A stretch of 23,929 nt of DNA. Origin: Ruminococcus sp. CAG:403. GTDB lineage: Bacteria; Bacillota; Clostridia; Oscillospirales; Ruminococcaceae. The stretch covers positions 17,237-41,165 of the forward strand of contig FR899104.1 in assembly GCA_000437255.1 (NCBI GenBank), in the 5' to 3' direction. Shown piece after piece: positions 7,475-16,107 of the stretch. How positions within the stretch are numbered: position 1 is the first letter of the stretch; the number at the start of each line of letters is the position of its first letter. A program made the translations under genes and the position numbers. The notes under the pieces were generated by a model. That model did no database searches, was not told the origin of the DNA, and saw nothing but the letters and a program-made list of their open reading frames with translations.

Positions 7475-8586
7475 GCGTTGTATTGCTTCTGGTGGCAGCA
7501 ATGCTGCTGGAAGGCTGGTTGTATAGTCGTTATGGATTGCGGCATCTTCAGTATCGCTGTTATTTTCAGCAGAAGGAAGTGCCGGAGGGTTCTGTCTTGG
7601 AACTGGTCGAGGAACTGGAAAACCAGAAATTTCTGCCGCTGCCCTGGCTCAAGGCAGAGCTGACGCTTCCAAAATGGTTGGAGGTTTCTGGTGCCCATAC
7701 GGTACAGACCGGAGAAGTGCAGGTTTTAACGAGTATTTTTGCTGTGAAAAGTTATAGTCAAGTGCGCCGAACCTGGCAGGTGCGGGCCAATAAACGTGGG
7801 ACGTATTCGATCGAACATGCCCTCTTGATGACTGCCAATCTTTTGGGCAATACCAGGCAGTCGATGCGTGTGGAAGATCGTGGAAATCCGATTTTGGTGC
7901 TGCCAATTCCCTATGAGCAGGCAGCACCTGTTTGGCAGCAGCTTTTGGCATTTGGGGATGCACAGACCTTGCAGCGGCGAGGACTGCCGGATCCGTTTTA
8001 CAGCGCCGGTGTACGACCCTATCAGGCAGGAGATGCCTGGAATCGCATACATTGGAACGCAACCGCCAAAGCACAGCGGCTGATGGTTCGGCAGGAACTG
8101 TACACAGCAGTTCCATCCATTCGAATTCTACTCAATTTGCAGACTGACCCAGATTCTGCCAGCAGAAACGTTTGGTATGCGGATCGATTGGAACATAGCA
8201 TTCGGGTTGCACTGCGCTGTGTACAGGAGGCGCTGTTGCAGGGCATCTCAGTGCAGCTTTGGGTGAATGGGTGCATCAGTGGAGCGGAGTCCCCCTATTC
8301 TGTTATCATGTTGACACGAATGGCACAGGAACCGGAGCTGCGCCGCTTTTTGGCTCGTTTGGAAGATCCCCCAACCCAATCCCTTTCGCAGTTTTTGCAG
8401 GAAGTCCCACCGTGCGGCATGCATGAGGCACAGATTTGCATCACACCCTATACGACTAAAGAATTGCAGGCATGGCGTCGTCGGCAGCGGATGTCCAGGA
8501 TTTTGGTCACCGCAAGAGGAATGGATCCACTTGGACTTGCAGATGCGGTTCTTCCACTGGCAGAAAGGAAGGAGGCAGACAGATGA
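7462..8586 (+). CDS. DUF58 (vWA-like) protein, MoxR partner
   Basis: The protein has 374 residues. A hydrophobic N-terminal segment (about 4-20) is followed by a beta-rich region and the DUF58 hallmark at 179-211 (GVRPYQAGDAWNRIHWNATA). In many DUF58 proteins a DxSxS metal site follows; here that position reads ILLNLQTDP (222-230), so the MIDAS motif appears lost. It overlaps moxR by 13 nt and has only a weak GAGA site, consistent with translational coupling. DUF58 proteins accompany MoxR ATPases and transglutaminase-type membrane proteins in many bacteria. The molecular role is not established. Confidence 0.88.
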   Translation: MELLGVVLLLVAAMLLEGWLYSRYGLRHLQYRCYFQQKEVPEGSVLELVEELENQKFLPLPWLKAELTLPKWLEVSGAHTVQTGEVQVLTSIFAVKSYSQVRRTWQVRANKRGTYSIEHALLMTANLLGNTRQSMRVEDRGNPILVLPIPYEQAAPVWQQLLAFGDAQTLQRRGLPDPFYSAGVRPYQAGDAWNRIHWNATAKAQRLMVRQELYTAVPSIRILLNLQTDPDSASRNVWYADRLEHSIRVALRCVQEALLQGISVQLWVNGCISGAESPYSVIMLTRMAQEPELRRFLARLEDPPTQSLSQFLQEVPPCGMHEAQICITPYTTKELQAWRRRQRMSRILVTARGMDPLGLADAVLPLAERKEADR

Positions 8587-9920
8587 CGAAAAGATTGCAT
8601 CATATTTGCAGCAGCGCCCTGCTGCTTTCTCTTTATCCGGTTGTATCCTTTTTAATGGTTTATGGTGGGGCTGCCTCTTGGCAAGTCATTTTTGCTTTGA
8701 TTGGGTTGCCGCTTCTTTCGGAGCTGGCTCGTTTGCAGGAATGTTTGATGCGTCGGTTTCGCCGTCGGCATGCAAAAATCTGGTTTTGGCTGTTCTGTTG
8801 GCTGGTTGGAATCGGATTGGGTGCCGTTTGTTTTGAGTTGACTGCTTCTTGGAGTGAACCTTTTTTTCGCTATGTTGCAGTAGGATGGACTGTTTTGCTG
8901 TATCAGGCAGCCATTCGGATTCAGCAGCGCAGCTGGATGGAGCTGGTCAATCCGTATTTCTATGCCGCAATCTGTACTTGGACCGTGGTGCCGGGGCTTT
9001 TGATTGGGCTGCGTGGGGGAGCGCCGTTTGGTTGGATTGCCATTGTTGTGTTCCTGTTGGTTTCACTGGTATTTGCCGTTGCCTATCATGCGGCTGGCAT
9101 GGAACGGTCTCTCAGTCGAGCCAGGGATGGGGTTGAACAGGATGCAATGCCTGCGTTTCGCTATAATATTCGTCTGATTGGGATTGCATTTGGTGTGGTA
9201 GCAATTGTTGCATGGCTGAATCGATGGATTGCAGCCGGTCTGCGCTTCGGAATTCACTGGTTGCTAATTGGAATAGAACGAGTGCTTTCCTGGTTGTTGG
9301 GATTGTTTCCAGACACCGGAACCAATGAGACAGGTGCCATTCCGGCATCCGATGGCATGCAGGAGGCAGCTGCACAGCATACTTCTTTTTGGGCGATTTT
9401 GATTCTTTCCAGTGCAGTCTTGCTGTTGGCGGTGGTTTTCATTTGGAACCGAACATGGATTCTGGAAAGGTTGCAGTATGCCTGGCAGGCTTTGGTGTAT
9501 CAGCTGCGGCAGTGGTTTCATCCGGGCGACTGGGAGACGCAGTCTGCACGCTCAGGTGCTTATCTGGATGAAGTGCGCAGTTTACCCGGAAAGAAACAGT
9601 CATCTGCCAAAAAGAAACCCAATCAAACCAGAAAGAATTGGAACCGACAGTATCGCCGCTATCGAAGTCTTCCGCAGAATGCACAGCGCTATCGATTGGG
9701 ATACGCACTGGCAGTGGAGCAACTCTCCACAGCAGGTGTTGCGGTGTATCCATGGGAAAGCGCCGAGCAGATTTTGGAGCAGGTACAGCAGATTCGGCCG
9801 GAACAGGCTGCTGCTTGGAAACAGCTGACCGATGGATATAATCAGGTACGTTACGGCTTGCAGCAGCCGGATGCACAGGCGTTTGCAGCATTGGAACAGA
9901 TTTTGCAAAAAAGAGGATGA
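8583..9920 (+). CDS. Multi-pass membrane protein with DUF4129-like C-terminus (TgpA-like, no transglutaminase)
   Basis: The protein has 445 residues. About seven or eight hydrophobic spans are visible between 10 and 290 (for example 33-48, 66-88, 126-143, 149-169, 195-212, 269-287). A soluble tail follows, with a Lys-rich linker (about 335-355) and a helical segment at about 356-442 (QRYRLGYALAVEQLSTAG) resembling DUF4129. In related MoxR-DUF58 loci the third protein carries a transglutaminase core with a Cys-His-Asp triad; none is seen here. The ATG overlaps the DUF58 stop codon (ATGA), with AAGGAGG 7 nt upstream. It is the last gene of the operon, followed by a strong terminator. The family assignment of the tail is tentative. 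Confidence 0.78.
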   Translation: MTKRLHHICSSALLLSLYPVVSFLMVYGGAASWQVIFALIGLPLLSELARLQECLMRRFRRRHAKIWFWLFCWLVGIGLGAVCFELTASWSEPFFRYVAVGWTVLLYQAAIRIQQRSWMELVNPYFYAAICTWTVVPGLLIGLRGGAPFGWIAIVVFLLVSLVFAVAYHAAGMERSLSRARDGVEQDAMPAFRYNIRLIGIAFGVVAIVAWLNRWIAAGLRFGIHWLLIGIERVLSWLLGLFPDTGTNETGAIPASDGMQEAAAQHTSFWAILILSSAVLLLAVVFIWNRTWILERLQYAWQALVYQLRQWFHPGDWETQSARSGAYLDEVRSLPGKKQSSAKKKPNQTRKNWNRQYRRYRSLPQNAQRYRLGYALAVEQLSTAGVAVYPWESAEQILEQVQQIRPEQAAAWKQLTDGYNQVRYGLQQPDAQAFAALEQILQKRG

Positions 9921-9970
9921 AACAGGAACAGGCGGATTCGGATTCCAGCCCATTCAAGTATTTAACAGAC

Positions 9971-10008
9971 AAAAAGCGCCTTCCCGGCATGTTGGGAAGG
10001 CGTTTTTT
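9971..10008. terminator. Bidirectional intrinsic terminator
   Basis: A perfect 9-bp GC-rich stem (9977-9985 with 9994-10002) has an 8-nt loop, a T6 run on the right (10003-10008) and an A5 run on the left (9971-9975). It terminates the + strand ABC/MoxR operon and the - strand hisS-aspS transcript (aspS stop at 10020). Confidence 0.92.
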
Positions 10009-10019
10009 AGAGCTTCTAT

Positions 10020-11798
10020 TTATTCTGCTTTTTGTGGTTTGATTTGAATGCCCAGAACCTCTAAGCTTTCCGGGTCAACCGGAGACGGGCATTCGCTCAT
10101 CAGTTCGCTTGCGTTCTGTACCTTCGGGAAGGCAACGACATCCCGCAGGCTCTCAGCCTGTAACATTACCATTGCCAGACGATCCAGACCAATGCCCAAG
10201 CCGCCGTGCGGTGGTGCACCGTACTTATAGGCATCTACCAGGAAGCCGAACTTTGCTTCGATTTCCGCATCATCCATGCCCAGTGCTTCGAACATTTTCT
10301 GCTGCAATTCATAATCGGTAATACGAATGGATCCAGAGGACAGCTCGGTTCCGTTCAGTACCAGATCGAATGCCTTTGCCACTACTTTTTCCGGATGGGT
10401 GTCCAGATCATCCAGACATTCATCCATTGGCATGGTGAAAGGATGATGCATTGCCATCCAGGTCTGTGATTCTTCGTCCCATTCGAAGAACGGGAACTGT
10501 GTAATCCACAGGAAGTTGAATTGATTCTTTGGAATCAAATCCAGCTGCTTGGCAACTTGCAGACGCAGAGCGCCCAGTACCGGCAGCGTTACCTTGTTCT
10601 TATCGGCAACGATCAATACCACGTCACCTTGTTCACAGCCCAGGAAGGAAATGATTTCGTTCAGTTTTCCTTCCGGCAGGAACTTTGCAAATGGGCAGGT
10701 TGGAACAGCATCATTCCAGCGGATGAAGGCAAGTCCCTTCGCACCGATTCCCTTTGCTTTTTCTGTCAGCTTGTCGATTTCTTTTCTGGTCAGTGTTTTC
10801 ACTGCCTGCTTGGCGACGATAGCGCGCACGCTTCCGCCGGCTTCCAATGCATTGCGGAAGACTGCAAAGTCTACGTCCTGTACCAGGGAAGAAATATCCT
10901 GCAATTCCATGCCGAAACGTGTATCCGGCTTATCAGATCCATAGCGGTTCATGGCTTCTGCATAGGTCAGACGAGGCAGCGGCAGTGTCACATCTAAGTT
11001 CAATACCTTCTTGAACAGGTACTGTACAAATCCTTCTGTCATTTCCAGAATATCGTCTACATCTACAAAGGACATTTCCAAGTCGATCTGTGTAAATTCC
11101 GGCTGACGATCTGCACGCAAATCCTCATCCCGGAAGCATCGTGCAATCTGAATGTACCGATCCATTCCGGCAACCATCAAAAGCTGCTTGTAAATCTGAG
11201 GAGACTGCGGCAGAGCATAGAACTTTCCATTGTGAATGCGAGACGGAATGAGATAATCTCTTGCACCTTCCGGGGTGGATTTCATCATCATCGGTGTCTC
11301 GATTTCAGTAAAGCCGTTGGCATAATAGTATTCTCTTGCAGCCAGGGCAATCTCATGACGCATAATTAAATTTCTCTGAAGCGGCGCACGGCGCAGATCC
11401 AGATAACGATACTTTAAGCGCAGTTCTTCGTTGACCTTGGTTTCATCGGTGATGGCGAACGGCGGGGTCTGTGCTTTTGCCAGAATCCGCAGGTCATCCA
11501 CCAAAATTTCTACCTGTCCGGTTTTCATATCCGGATTCACATTGGAACGCTGCATAACAGTTCCTTTGACCAGTAACACATATTCGCTATGGCAAGTTGC
11601 AGCTTTCTCGAAGATGGAACGATCTGTTTCATCGTTGAATGCCAGCTGTACAATACCGGTCTTATCCCGCAGGTCAATAAAAATTAAGTTGCCGAGATTC
11701 CGGACTTTCTGAACAAATCCGCCTACTACGACAGTGGTTCCGACATCAGACACCTCGCCGCAATAGCAGGTACGCTTTAATCCTTTCATGGTATCCAT
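10020..11798 (-). CDS. aspS: Aspartyl-tRNA synthetase
   Basis: The protein has 592 residues, the usual bacterial length. It has an N-terminal OB-fold anticodon domain (about 1-110), a class II catalytic core with motif 2 (FRDEDLRADRQPEFTQID, about 222-239), a GAD insertion in the middle, and motif 3 (GLGIGLDRLA, about 533-542). It charges tRNA-Asp in the cytoplasm. The residue that is often His in non-discriminating AspRS appears to be Leu here (Leu35 in VRNLGNLIF), hinting at a discriminating enzyme; this is a tentative alignment by eye. The start ATG shares one base with the hisS stop (TAATG), with GAGGAGG inside the end of hisS, so the two are translationally coupled. Confidence 0.98.
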   Translation of the reverse strand: MDTMKGLKRTCYCGEVSDVGTTVVVGGFVQKVRNLGNLIFIDLRDKTGIVQLAFNDETDRSIFEKAATCHSEYVLLVKGTVMQRSNVNPDMKTGQVEILVDDLRILAKAQTPPFAITDETKVNEELRLKYRYLDLRRAPLQRNLIMRHEIALAAREYYYANGFTEIETPMMMKSTPEGARDYLIPSRIHNGKFYALPQSPQIYKQLLMVAGMDRYIQIARCFRDEDLRADRQPEFTQIDLEMSFVDVDDILEMTEGFVQYLFKKVLNLDVTLPLPRLTYAEAMNRYGSDKPDTRFGMELQDISSLVQDVDFAVFRNALEAGGSVRAIVAKQAVKTLTRKEIDKLTEKAKGIGAKGLAFIRWNDAVPTCPFAKFLPEGKLNEIISFLGCEQGDVVLIVADKNKVTLPVLGALRLQVAKQLDLIPKNQFNFLWITQFPFFEWDEESQTWMAMHHPFTMPMDECLDDLDTHPEKVVAKAFDLVLNGTELSSGSIRITDYELQQKMFEALGMDDAEIEAKFGFLVDAYKYGAPPHGGLGIGLDRLAMVMLQAESLRDVVAFPKVQNASELMSECPSPVDPESLEVLGIQIKPQKAE

Positions 11799-13114
11799 TA
11801 TGCTTGTTCCTCCTCAAATTCTGCTAATACATCCTGATACAGGAACTGGATTGCAAGATTTTCAAATTCCTGTGGGAAACGATCATCCAGATGAATTGAG
11901 AATTGTTCACCGGTTTCCATCCATTTGATCTTGGCTTCTTTCGTGGTGCGCTCATTTTCGCCCAGGACGATAACAAATTTTGCGCCAATTTTATTGGCAA
12001 ATTTCATTTGTGCTTTCAAGCCACGGTTCATCAGGTCATATTCTGCCCGATAGCCCATTTCCCGAAGCGACTGTGCCAGCTGCATAGCAGGGGCAACCGA
12101 TTCCGGATCCATAGGCGCCAGATACAGGTCGCAAGGGGTTGGCTCCTGGAATGCGCAGCCCTGCTTTTCCATGGTCAGAATCAGACGTTCCAAACCCATG
12201 CCAAAGCCCATTGCCGGTGTTGGTGCGCCGCCGAGCTGCTCAATTAAACCGTCATAACGACCGCCGCCGCAGACAGTACCCTGTGCACCAATCTCCGTTG
12301 TAACGAATTCAAATACAGTTTTGGTGTAGTAGTCCAGTCCCCGGACAATTTTGGGGTTGATGGTAAAATCAATGTTTAAATTTTTCAGATAGCTTTGCAG
12401 CAGGGTAAAGTGATCGCTGCATTCCTGACACAAATAATCCAGAATAACCGGCGCACCCTTTGCGATTTCCGAACAAATCGGACTTTTGCAGTCCAGAATA
12501 CGCATGGGATTTTTTTCCAGACGGGTACGGCAAGTGTCACACAGTTCTGCTTCCCGGTCGGCAAAATACGCACGCAGTGCCTGGTGGTATCCAGCACGGC
12601 AAGTTGGGCATCCAATGGAGTTGATGTTCAGTGCAATGCCTTTTAAACCAACACGATCCATCACTTGCTTGGCAAGGGAAATGATTTCCGCATCTGCTGC
12701 CGGGCTGGCGCTTCCTGCCATTTCCAGACCAAACTGATGGAATTCCCGTAAGCGGCCTGCCTGCGGACGCTCGTGGCGGAAAAAGGACAGAATATAGAAT
12801 GCCTTTTGCGGCAGAGCGTCATTGAGCATACCGTTTTGCAGCATGGCACGAATGGTGCCGGCAGTTCCCTCTGGTCGCAGGGTAAATTCTGTTTCTCTTG
12901 CGACAACGGTGTACATTTCTTTTTGTACCACGTCGGTTGTTTCTCCAACAGAACGCTGGAACAGAGCGGTTTGTTCAAAGGTCGGGACACGGATTTCCTG
13001 ATAGCCGAAAGCTTCAGCCGTTTCCCTTGCAATTTTTTCCACGGTATGCCATTTATAGATTTGCTTTGGGGTAACATCTTCTGTTCCCTGCGGGCGTGTA
13101 AATTTATTTGCCAT
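11798..13114 (-). CDS. hisS: Histidyl-tRNA synthetase
   Basis: The protein has 438 residues. Class II motif 2 (SFFRHERPQAGRLREFHQFG) lies at about 110-129, the histidine-specific motif GLDYYTKTVFEF at 259-270 and motif 3 GFGMGLERL at 303-311. An insert at about 166-235 carries four CxxC-like pairs (CPTC, CDTC, CKSPIC, CQEC), a known feature of many clostridial HisRS proteins that may bind zinc. Two adjacent ATG codons exist; the second (13114) is 5 nt from AGGAGG and was preferred over 13117. hisS-aspS is a common Firmicutes pair. No T-box leader was found upstream; the 200-nt gap to mgsA contains terminator-like hairpins instead. Confidence 0.97.
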   Translation of the reverse strand: MANKFTRPQGTEDVTPKQIYKWHTVEKIARETAEAFGYQEIRVPTFEQTALFQRSVGETTDVVQKEMYTVVARETEFTLRPEGTAGTIRAMLQNGMLNDALPQKAFYILSFFRHERPQAGRLREFHQFGLEMAGSASPAADAEIISLAKQVMDRVGLKGIALNINSIGCPTCRAGYHQALRAYFADREAELCDTCRTRLEKNPMRILDCKSPICSEIAKGAPVILDYLCQECSDHFTLLQSYLKNLNIDFTINPKIVRGLDYYTKTVFEFVTTEIGAQGTVCGGGRYDGLIEQLGGAPTPAMGFGMGLERLILTMEKQGCAFQEPTPCDLYLAPMDPESVAPAMQLAQSLREMGYRAEYDLMNRGLKAQMKFANKIGAKFVIVLGENERTTKEAKIKWMETGEQFSIHLDDRFPQEFENLAIQFLYQDVLAEFEEEQA

Positions 13115-13164
13115 CATAACCTCCTACAATTCGCATGCAAGTGCTTGTCCGCAACTTCATGTAC

Positions 13165-13183
13165 AAAAAGGCACAAAGTGTGC
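13165..13183 (-). terminator. Weak terminator-like hairpin upstream of hisS
   Basis: On the - strand, GCACA-CTT-TGTGC is followed by CTTTTTG. The stem is only 5 bp, so it is at best a pause site. It lies about 50 nt before hisS and downstream of a stronger hairpin. Confidence 0.3.
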
Positions 13184-13203
13184 GAAACGGATACACGTTC
13201 TTG

Positions 13204-13231
13204 CAAAAAATTGTCCCTTATAGCAAGGGAC
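13204..13231 (-). terminator. Intrinsic terminator after mgsA, before hisS
   Basis: On the - strand a 7-bp stem GTCCCTT/AAGGGAC (13213-13219 with 13225-13231, 5-nt loop) is followed by AATTTTTTG. It lies about 85 nt after the mgsA stop and 90 nt before hisS. It may end the mgsA transcript or act as an attenuator for hisS-aspS, because no convincing promoter was found between it and hisS. Confidence 0.75.
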
Positions 13232-13316
13232 ATGGTATGGATTCCGCATGGAGCGCACCGTTGTGCAGCAAAGCGGATCCGAATATCAGGTGTTGTGTTG
13301 TCAGCTGATCAATTGT

Positions 13317-13721
13317 TTAAACCGTTGGATGTCCAATTTTTCTCCAATCCAGATCACCGCGTTCCAATGCCATAATGAGTGCTTCTGCTGTTGCAATATT
13401 AGTGGCCACGGGGACGTTATGCACATCGCAAAGACGCAACAAGTTCATTTCATTTGGTTCAGAAGCCTTGCGGTTGATCGGGTCACGGAAGAAGAGCAAA
13501 ACATCGATTTCATCGCAGGAAATGCGTGCGCCGATCTGCTGATCTCCGCCCTGGGAGCCGCTTAAATACCGTTGAATTTTCAGTCCTGTTGCTTCGCTGA
13601 CCTGTTTGCCGGTGGTTCCGGTTGCGCAAAGAGTATGCCGAGCCAGAATTCCGCAGTAAGCGATGCAAAATTGAACCATCAATTCTTTTTTTGCATCATG
13701 TGCAATCAGTGCAATTGTCAT
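13317..13721 (-). CDS. mgsA: Methylglyoxal synthase family protein (variant active site)
   Basis: The protein has 134 residues and aligns without gaps over the core to E. coli and B. subtilis MgsA, which convert dihydroxyacetone phosphate to methylglyoxal and phosphate. Conserved: IALIAHD (His8, E. coli His19), [16 protein letters not shown] (catalytic Asp60, E. coli Asp71) and FFRDP (Asp80, E. coli Asp91). Changed: the position of E. coli His98 is Ser87 and that of Asp101 is Asn90 (segment [10 protein letters not shown]). The fold and phosphate-binding elements look intact, so activity is likely but not certain. A GAAAGGA sequence lies about 13 nt before the ATG. The gene has its own consensus promoter with a leader of about 140 nt. 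Confidence 0.85.
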   Translation of the reverse strand: MTIALIAHDAKKELMVQFCIAYCGILARHTLCATGTTGKQVSEATGLKIQRYLSGSQGGDQQIGARISCDEIDVLLFFRDPINRKASEPNEMNLLRLCDVHNVPVATNIATAEALIMALERGDLDWRKIGHPTV

Positions 13722-13763
13722 ATGCCAGAATCAGTCCTTTCAAATGCAAATAACAGTTTATCA

Positions 13764-13862
13764 TTGTAGTGGTTGTTCTAGAAATTGTGATGCAATTTCT
13801 AAATAAAGTTCGTCTGGTGTTACTTCGTTTATTGCTGGTAGTCCGTTTTTTGATTCACCGTT
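13764..13862 (-). other. Start-less 33-codon open frame in the mgsA leader
   Basis: Between the mgsA promoter and mgsA, one - strand frame is open for 33 codons (includes INEVTPDELYLEIA) and ends in tandem stops TGA TAA. It has no ATG, GTG or TTG in frame and begins at the expected transcript 5' end. A GTG at 13858 lies in another frame and would join it only by a one-base gain in the A6 run at 13846-13851. It may be a decayed small gene or chance. The same leader contains an 8-bp hairpin (13780-13787 with 13793-13800). Confidence 0.25.
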
Positions 13863-13871
13863 TCATCTTTT

Positions 13872-13900
13872 ATTATACTCGTAAATTTGGATTTTGTCAA
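13872..13900 (-). promoter_or_regulatory. Perfect consensus sigma-A promoter of mgsA
   Basis: On the - strand, TTGACA (13895-13900) and TATAAT (13872-13877) are separated by exactly 17 nt. It lies about 105 nt after the mrdA stop and gives mgsA (and perhaps hisS-aspS by readthrough) a strong transcript with a leader of about 140 nt. Confidence 0.92.
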
Positions 13901-14006
13901 AGATTTTACAGCGAAAAATAATAAAATTGTGCAATCTATCTTTTTTCATAATTTTGGTTTTGTGCATTTTGACATGTTTGCAGGAAAGAGCACCGAAAAA
14001 AAGCTG

Positions 14007-16082
14007 TTATTCATTTGGAGAAACGGTTGTTGCAGTCGTTGTACCGGCTGCGGAAGCAGCAGCTGTTGTGGTAGTCGCCGGATCAGCTGGGTGAACGAAA
14101 CGGTCTTCATATGCTTTTAAGATAGAGCGGATCATGTACTTGGAGTATTCTGCACCTTCTACCACTCCGGCAAATGCAATCTGCGGATCGTCTGCCGGTG
14201 CATATCCAATGAAGAAGGAATCCTGTACCCGTCCACCGCCAGCCTGTGGGGTACCGGTTTTAATGGCAACCGAATAGCCCAGGTCAGAAAGGGAATACTG
14301 TCCCGGCATATTGGTAGAAGCGGCAATCATACCTTGTTGAATGGTGTCAAAGTAGCTGCTGTTGTTATTTTTAATGGTTGCAGCAACGGTTGGTTCGGTT
14401 TTCCGAATCATAGTTTCCTGGTTGTAGTCCCAGATGCTGTCCACCAAGTACGGCTGATACCGTACGCCGTCATTGGCAAGTGTGTTGGCAACCACTGCCA
14501 TTTGCAGCGGTGTGACAGCCCATTCGCCTTGTCCGATGGCAGTCTGTAAAACCTGACCAACAGTCCATTCCTGTCCGAGCTCTGCGAAAATTTCCTGATC
14601 GGAAAGGTGTCCGGCAGCGTCTCCGGTTTCCAGTCCGGTATGCTGTCCCAATCCGTATTGGGTTGCATAATCGGTAATGCGGTCAATGGTCAGCGCTTCG
14701 GAAAGGTGATAGAAGTAGATGTTACAGGATACTTCCAGTGCACGGACAATGCCGATGTTGCCATGTGAGCCGGTACAGCTATATGTGTGGTCATGGAAAA
14801 GGTAAGTCTGTCCGCAGAAATAGGTGCTGTTGGCATCGACGATTCCTTCGCAGAGACCAGCTGTTGCCGTAATGGTCTTGAATGTAGAACCGGGTCGGTA
14901 TAAACCGGAAGTAGCACGGTTCAGCAGCGGACTGTTTTCATCCTTGGTCAGGGACTCGTAATTGTCCTTATAGGTCAATAAGTCATAAGTTGGCGCCGTT
15001 GCCATGCCCAGAACGGCACCGGTTTTGGCATCCAATACGACAATAGAGCCACTTGTAACTTTTCCGAGTCCTTCCTCTTCGGTTTTGGCATCCCGAATGG
15101 AATCAAAGTTTTGAATGAATCCAGTCAGAATGTTTTGCAAATCCCGCTGAAAATCGCTGTTGACAGTCAGCTGCACGGTGTGCCCGGACTGTGCAGGTTT
15201 GGAAACTTCGGAAGATAGCACACTTCCGTTTTGCACAGTGATGGTTTTTTCGCCGTCGGTTCCACGCAGTTCAGATTCCATTGCCTGTTCAATGCCGTTC
15301 TTTCCAACGGTGTCATCCAGGTCATAGCCCTTTTGTGCCAGTTCTGCGTATTCTTCTGCATAAATTGGGCCAACGGTACCAATTTCGTGTGGGATGATAT
15401 CTGCTTGCGCAATGCTTCGGGTTGCCTCTTCCACAATGTTGATGCCAGGCAGACGGATGCTGTTTTCCTTAATTTCTGTAACCACTTCAATGGGGACATC
15501 CTCTGCAATGATAAAACGGTTGCTCAGGGAAAAGCCACGCAGCAGCATTTCATAGCGAAGTCCTGCAATGGTGCGCTGCTGTTTCTGGGTATAGGTATCT
15601 GCAATTTTGTAGTCGTCCAGCAGCTTATCGATGCAGTTGTCTGCTGTTGCATAGACATTCAGATTCAGCAGCTCTTTCAGCTTGGAGATGGTGTCTGCTT
15701 CTGTATCCGTAAAGGCATACGGAGCAGTCTCTGTGATGGGAAGAGAGGTCTGGATGTCGATGTTGTGCTGTTCCAGCAGATCAGCAATGGAAAGCAGAAT
15801 GGCATTGGCTTTTTCCAAATCATCCGGGAATTTATCCGGTTCGATGATTACATTGTATCCCACTTTATTTTCAATAATGGGGTTGCCCTGTGCATCCACA
15901 ATTTCTCCACGTGTGGCAGAAATGGATTGGGTATAGGTATAGGTGGAAGCGGCACGGGTTGCATAGCTTGCACTGTCTACCACTTGGATTTTTAAAAGGC
16001 GATATCCGCAAAGTGAGGTGGAGGTCAGCACCAACAGGACGGAAAGAATGATTTTTAAGTAAGTGGCAACGGTTCGTTTCAT
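14007..16082 (-). CDS. mrdA: Penicillin-binding protein 2 (class B transpeptidase of the elongasome)
   Basis: The protein has 691 residues: an N-terminal membrane anchor (about 8-28), a PBP dimerisation domain (about 50-320) and a transpeptidase domain (about 340-665). The active-site motifs are STFK (399-402), SCN (452-454) and KTG (608-610). A Thr/Ala-rich tail of about 25 residues ends the protein. It cross-links peptidoglycan outside the membrane during lateral or peripheral growth, with MreBCD. The start at 16082 (MKRTVATYL) lies 25 nt after the mreD stop, with a GAAAGGAAG site about 12 nt upstream; the longer reading frame overlaps mreD and was rejected. rodA, often adjacent, is not in the window. 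No clear terminator follows. Confidence 0.94.
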   Translation of the reverse strand: MKRTVATYLKIILSVLLVLTSTSLCGYRLLKIQVVDSASYATRAASTYTYTQSISATRGEIVDAQGNPIIENKVGYNVIIEPDKFPDDLEKANAILLSIADLLEQHNIDIQTSLPITETAPYAFTDTEADTISKLKELLNLNVYATADNCIDKLLDDYKIADTYTQKQQRTIAGLRYEMLLRGFSLSNRFIIAEDVPIEVVTEIKENSIRLPGINIVEEATRSIAQADIIPHEIGTVGPIYAEEYAELAQKGYDLDDTVGKNGIEQAMESELRGTDGEKTITVQNGSVLSSEVSKPAQSGHTVQLTVNSDFQRDLQNILTGFIQNFDSIRDAKTEEEGLGKVTSGSIVVLDAKTGAVLGMATAPTYDLLTYKDNYESLTKDENSPLLNRATSGLYRPGSTFKTITATAGLCEGIVDANSTYFCGQTYLFHDHTYSCTGSHGNIGIVRALEVSCNIYFYHLSEALTIDRITDYATQYGLGQHTGLETGDAAGHLSDQEIFAELGQEWTVGQVLQTAIGQGEWAVTPLQMAVVANTLANDGVRYQPYLVDSIWDYNQETMIRKTEPTVAATIKNNNSSYFDTIQQGMIAASTNMPGQYSLSDLGYSVAIKTGTPQAGGGRVQDSFFIGYAPADDPQIAFAGVVEGAEYSKYMIRSILKAYEDRFVHPADPATTTTAAASAAGTTTATTVSPNE

Positions 16083-16107
16083 AAGATCGGCAAACTTCCT
16101 TTCTTCC

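Noticed and set aside
13118..13316. T-box riboswitch upstream of hisS
   Set aside because: The conserved T-box sequence and specifier-type stem could not be found; the visible hairpins are ordinary terminator types.
13887..14120. Small + strand open frame between mgsA and mrdA
   Set aside because: It overlaps the mgsA promoter and the end of mrdA in antisense, with no ribosome-binding site.
15231..15995. A 254-codon open frame on the + strand inside mrdA
   Set aside because: Antisense shadow of the PBP2 coding region with skewed composition and no start signal.
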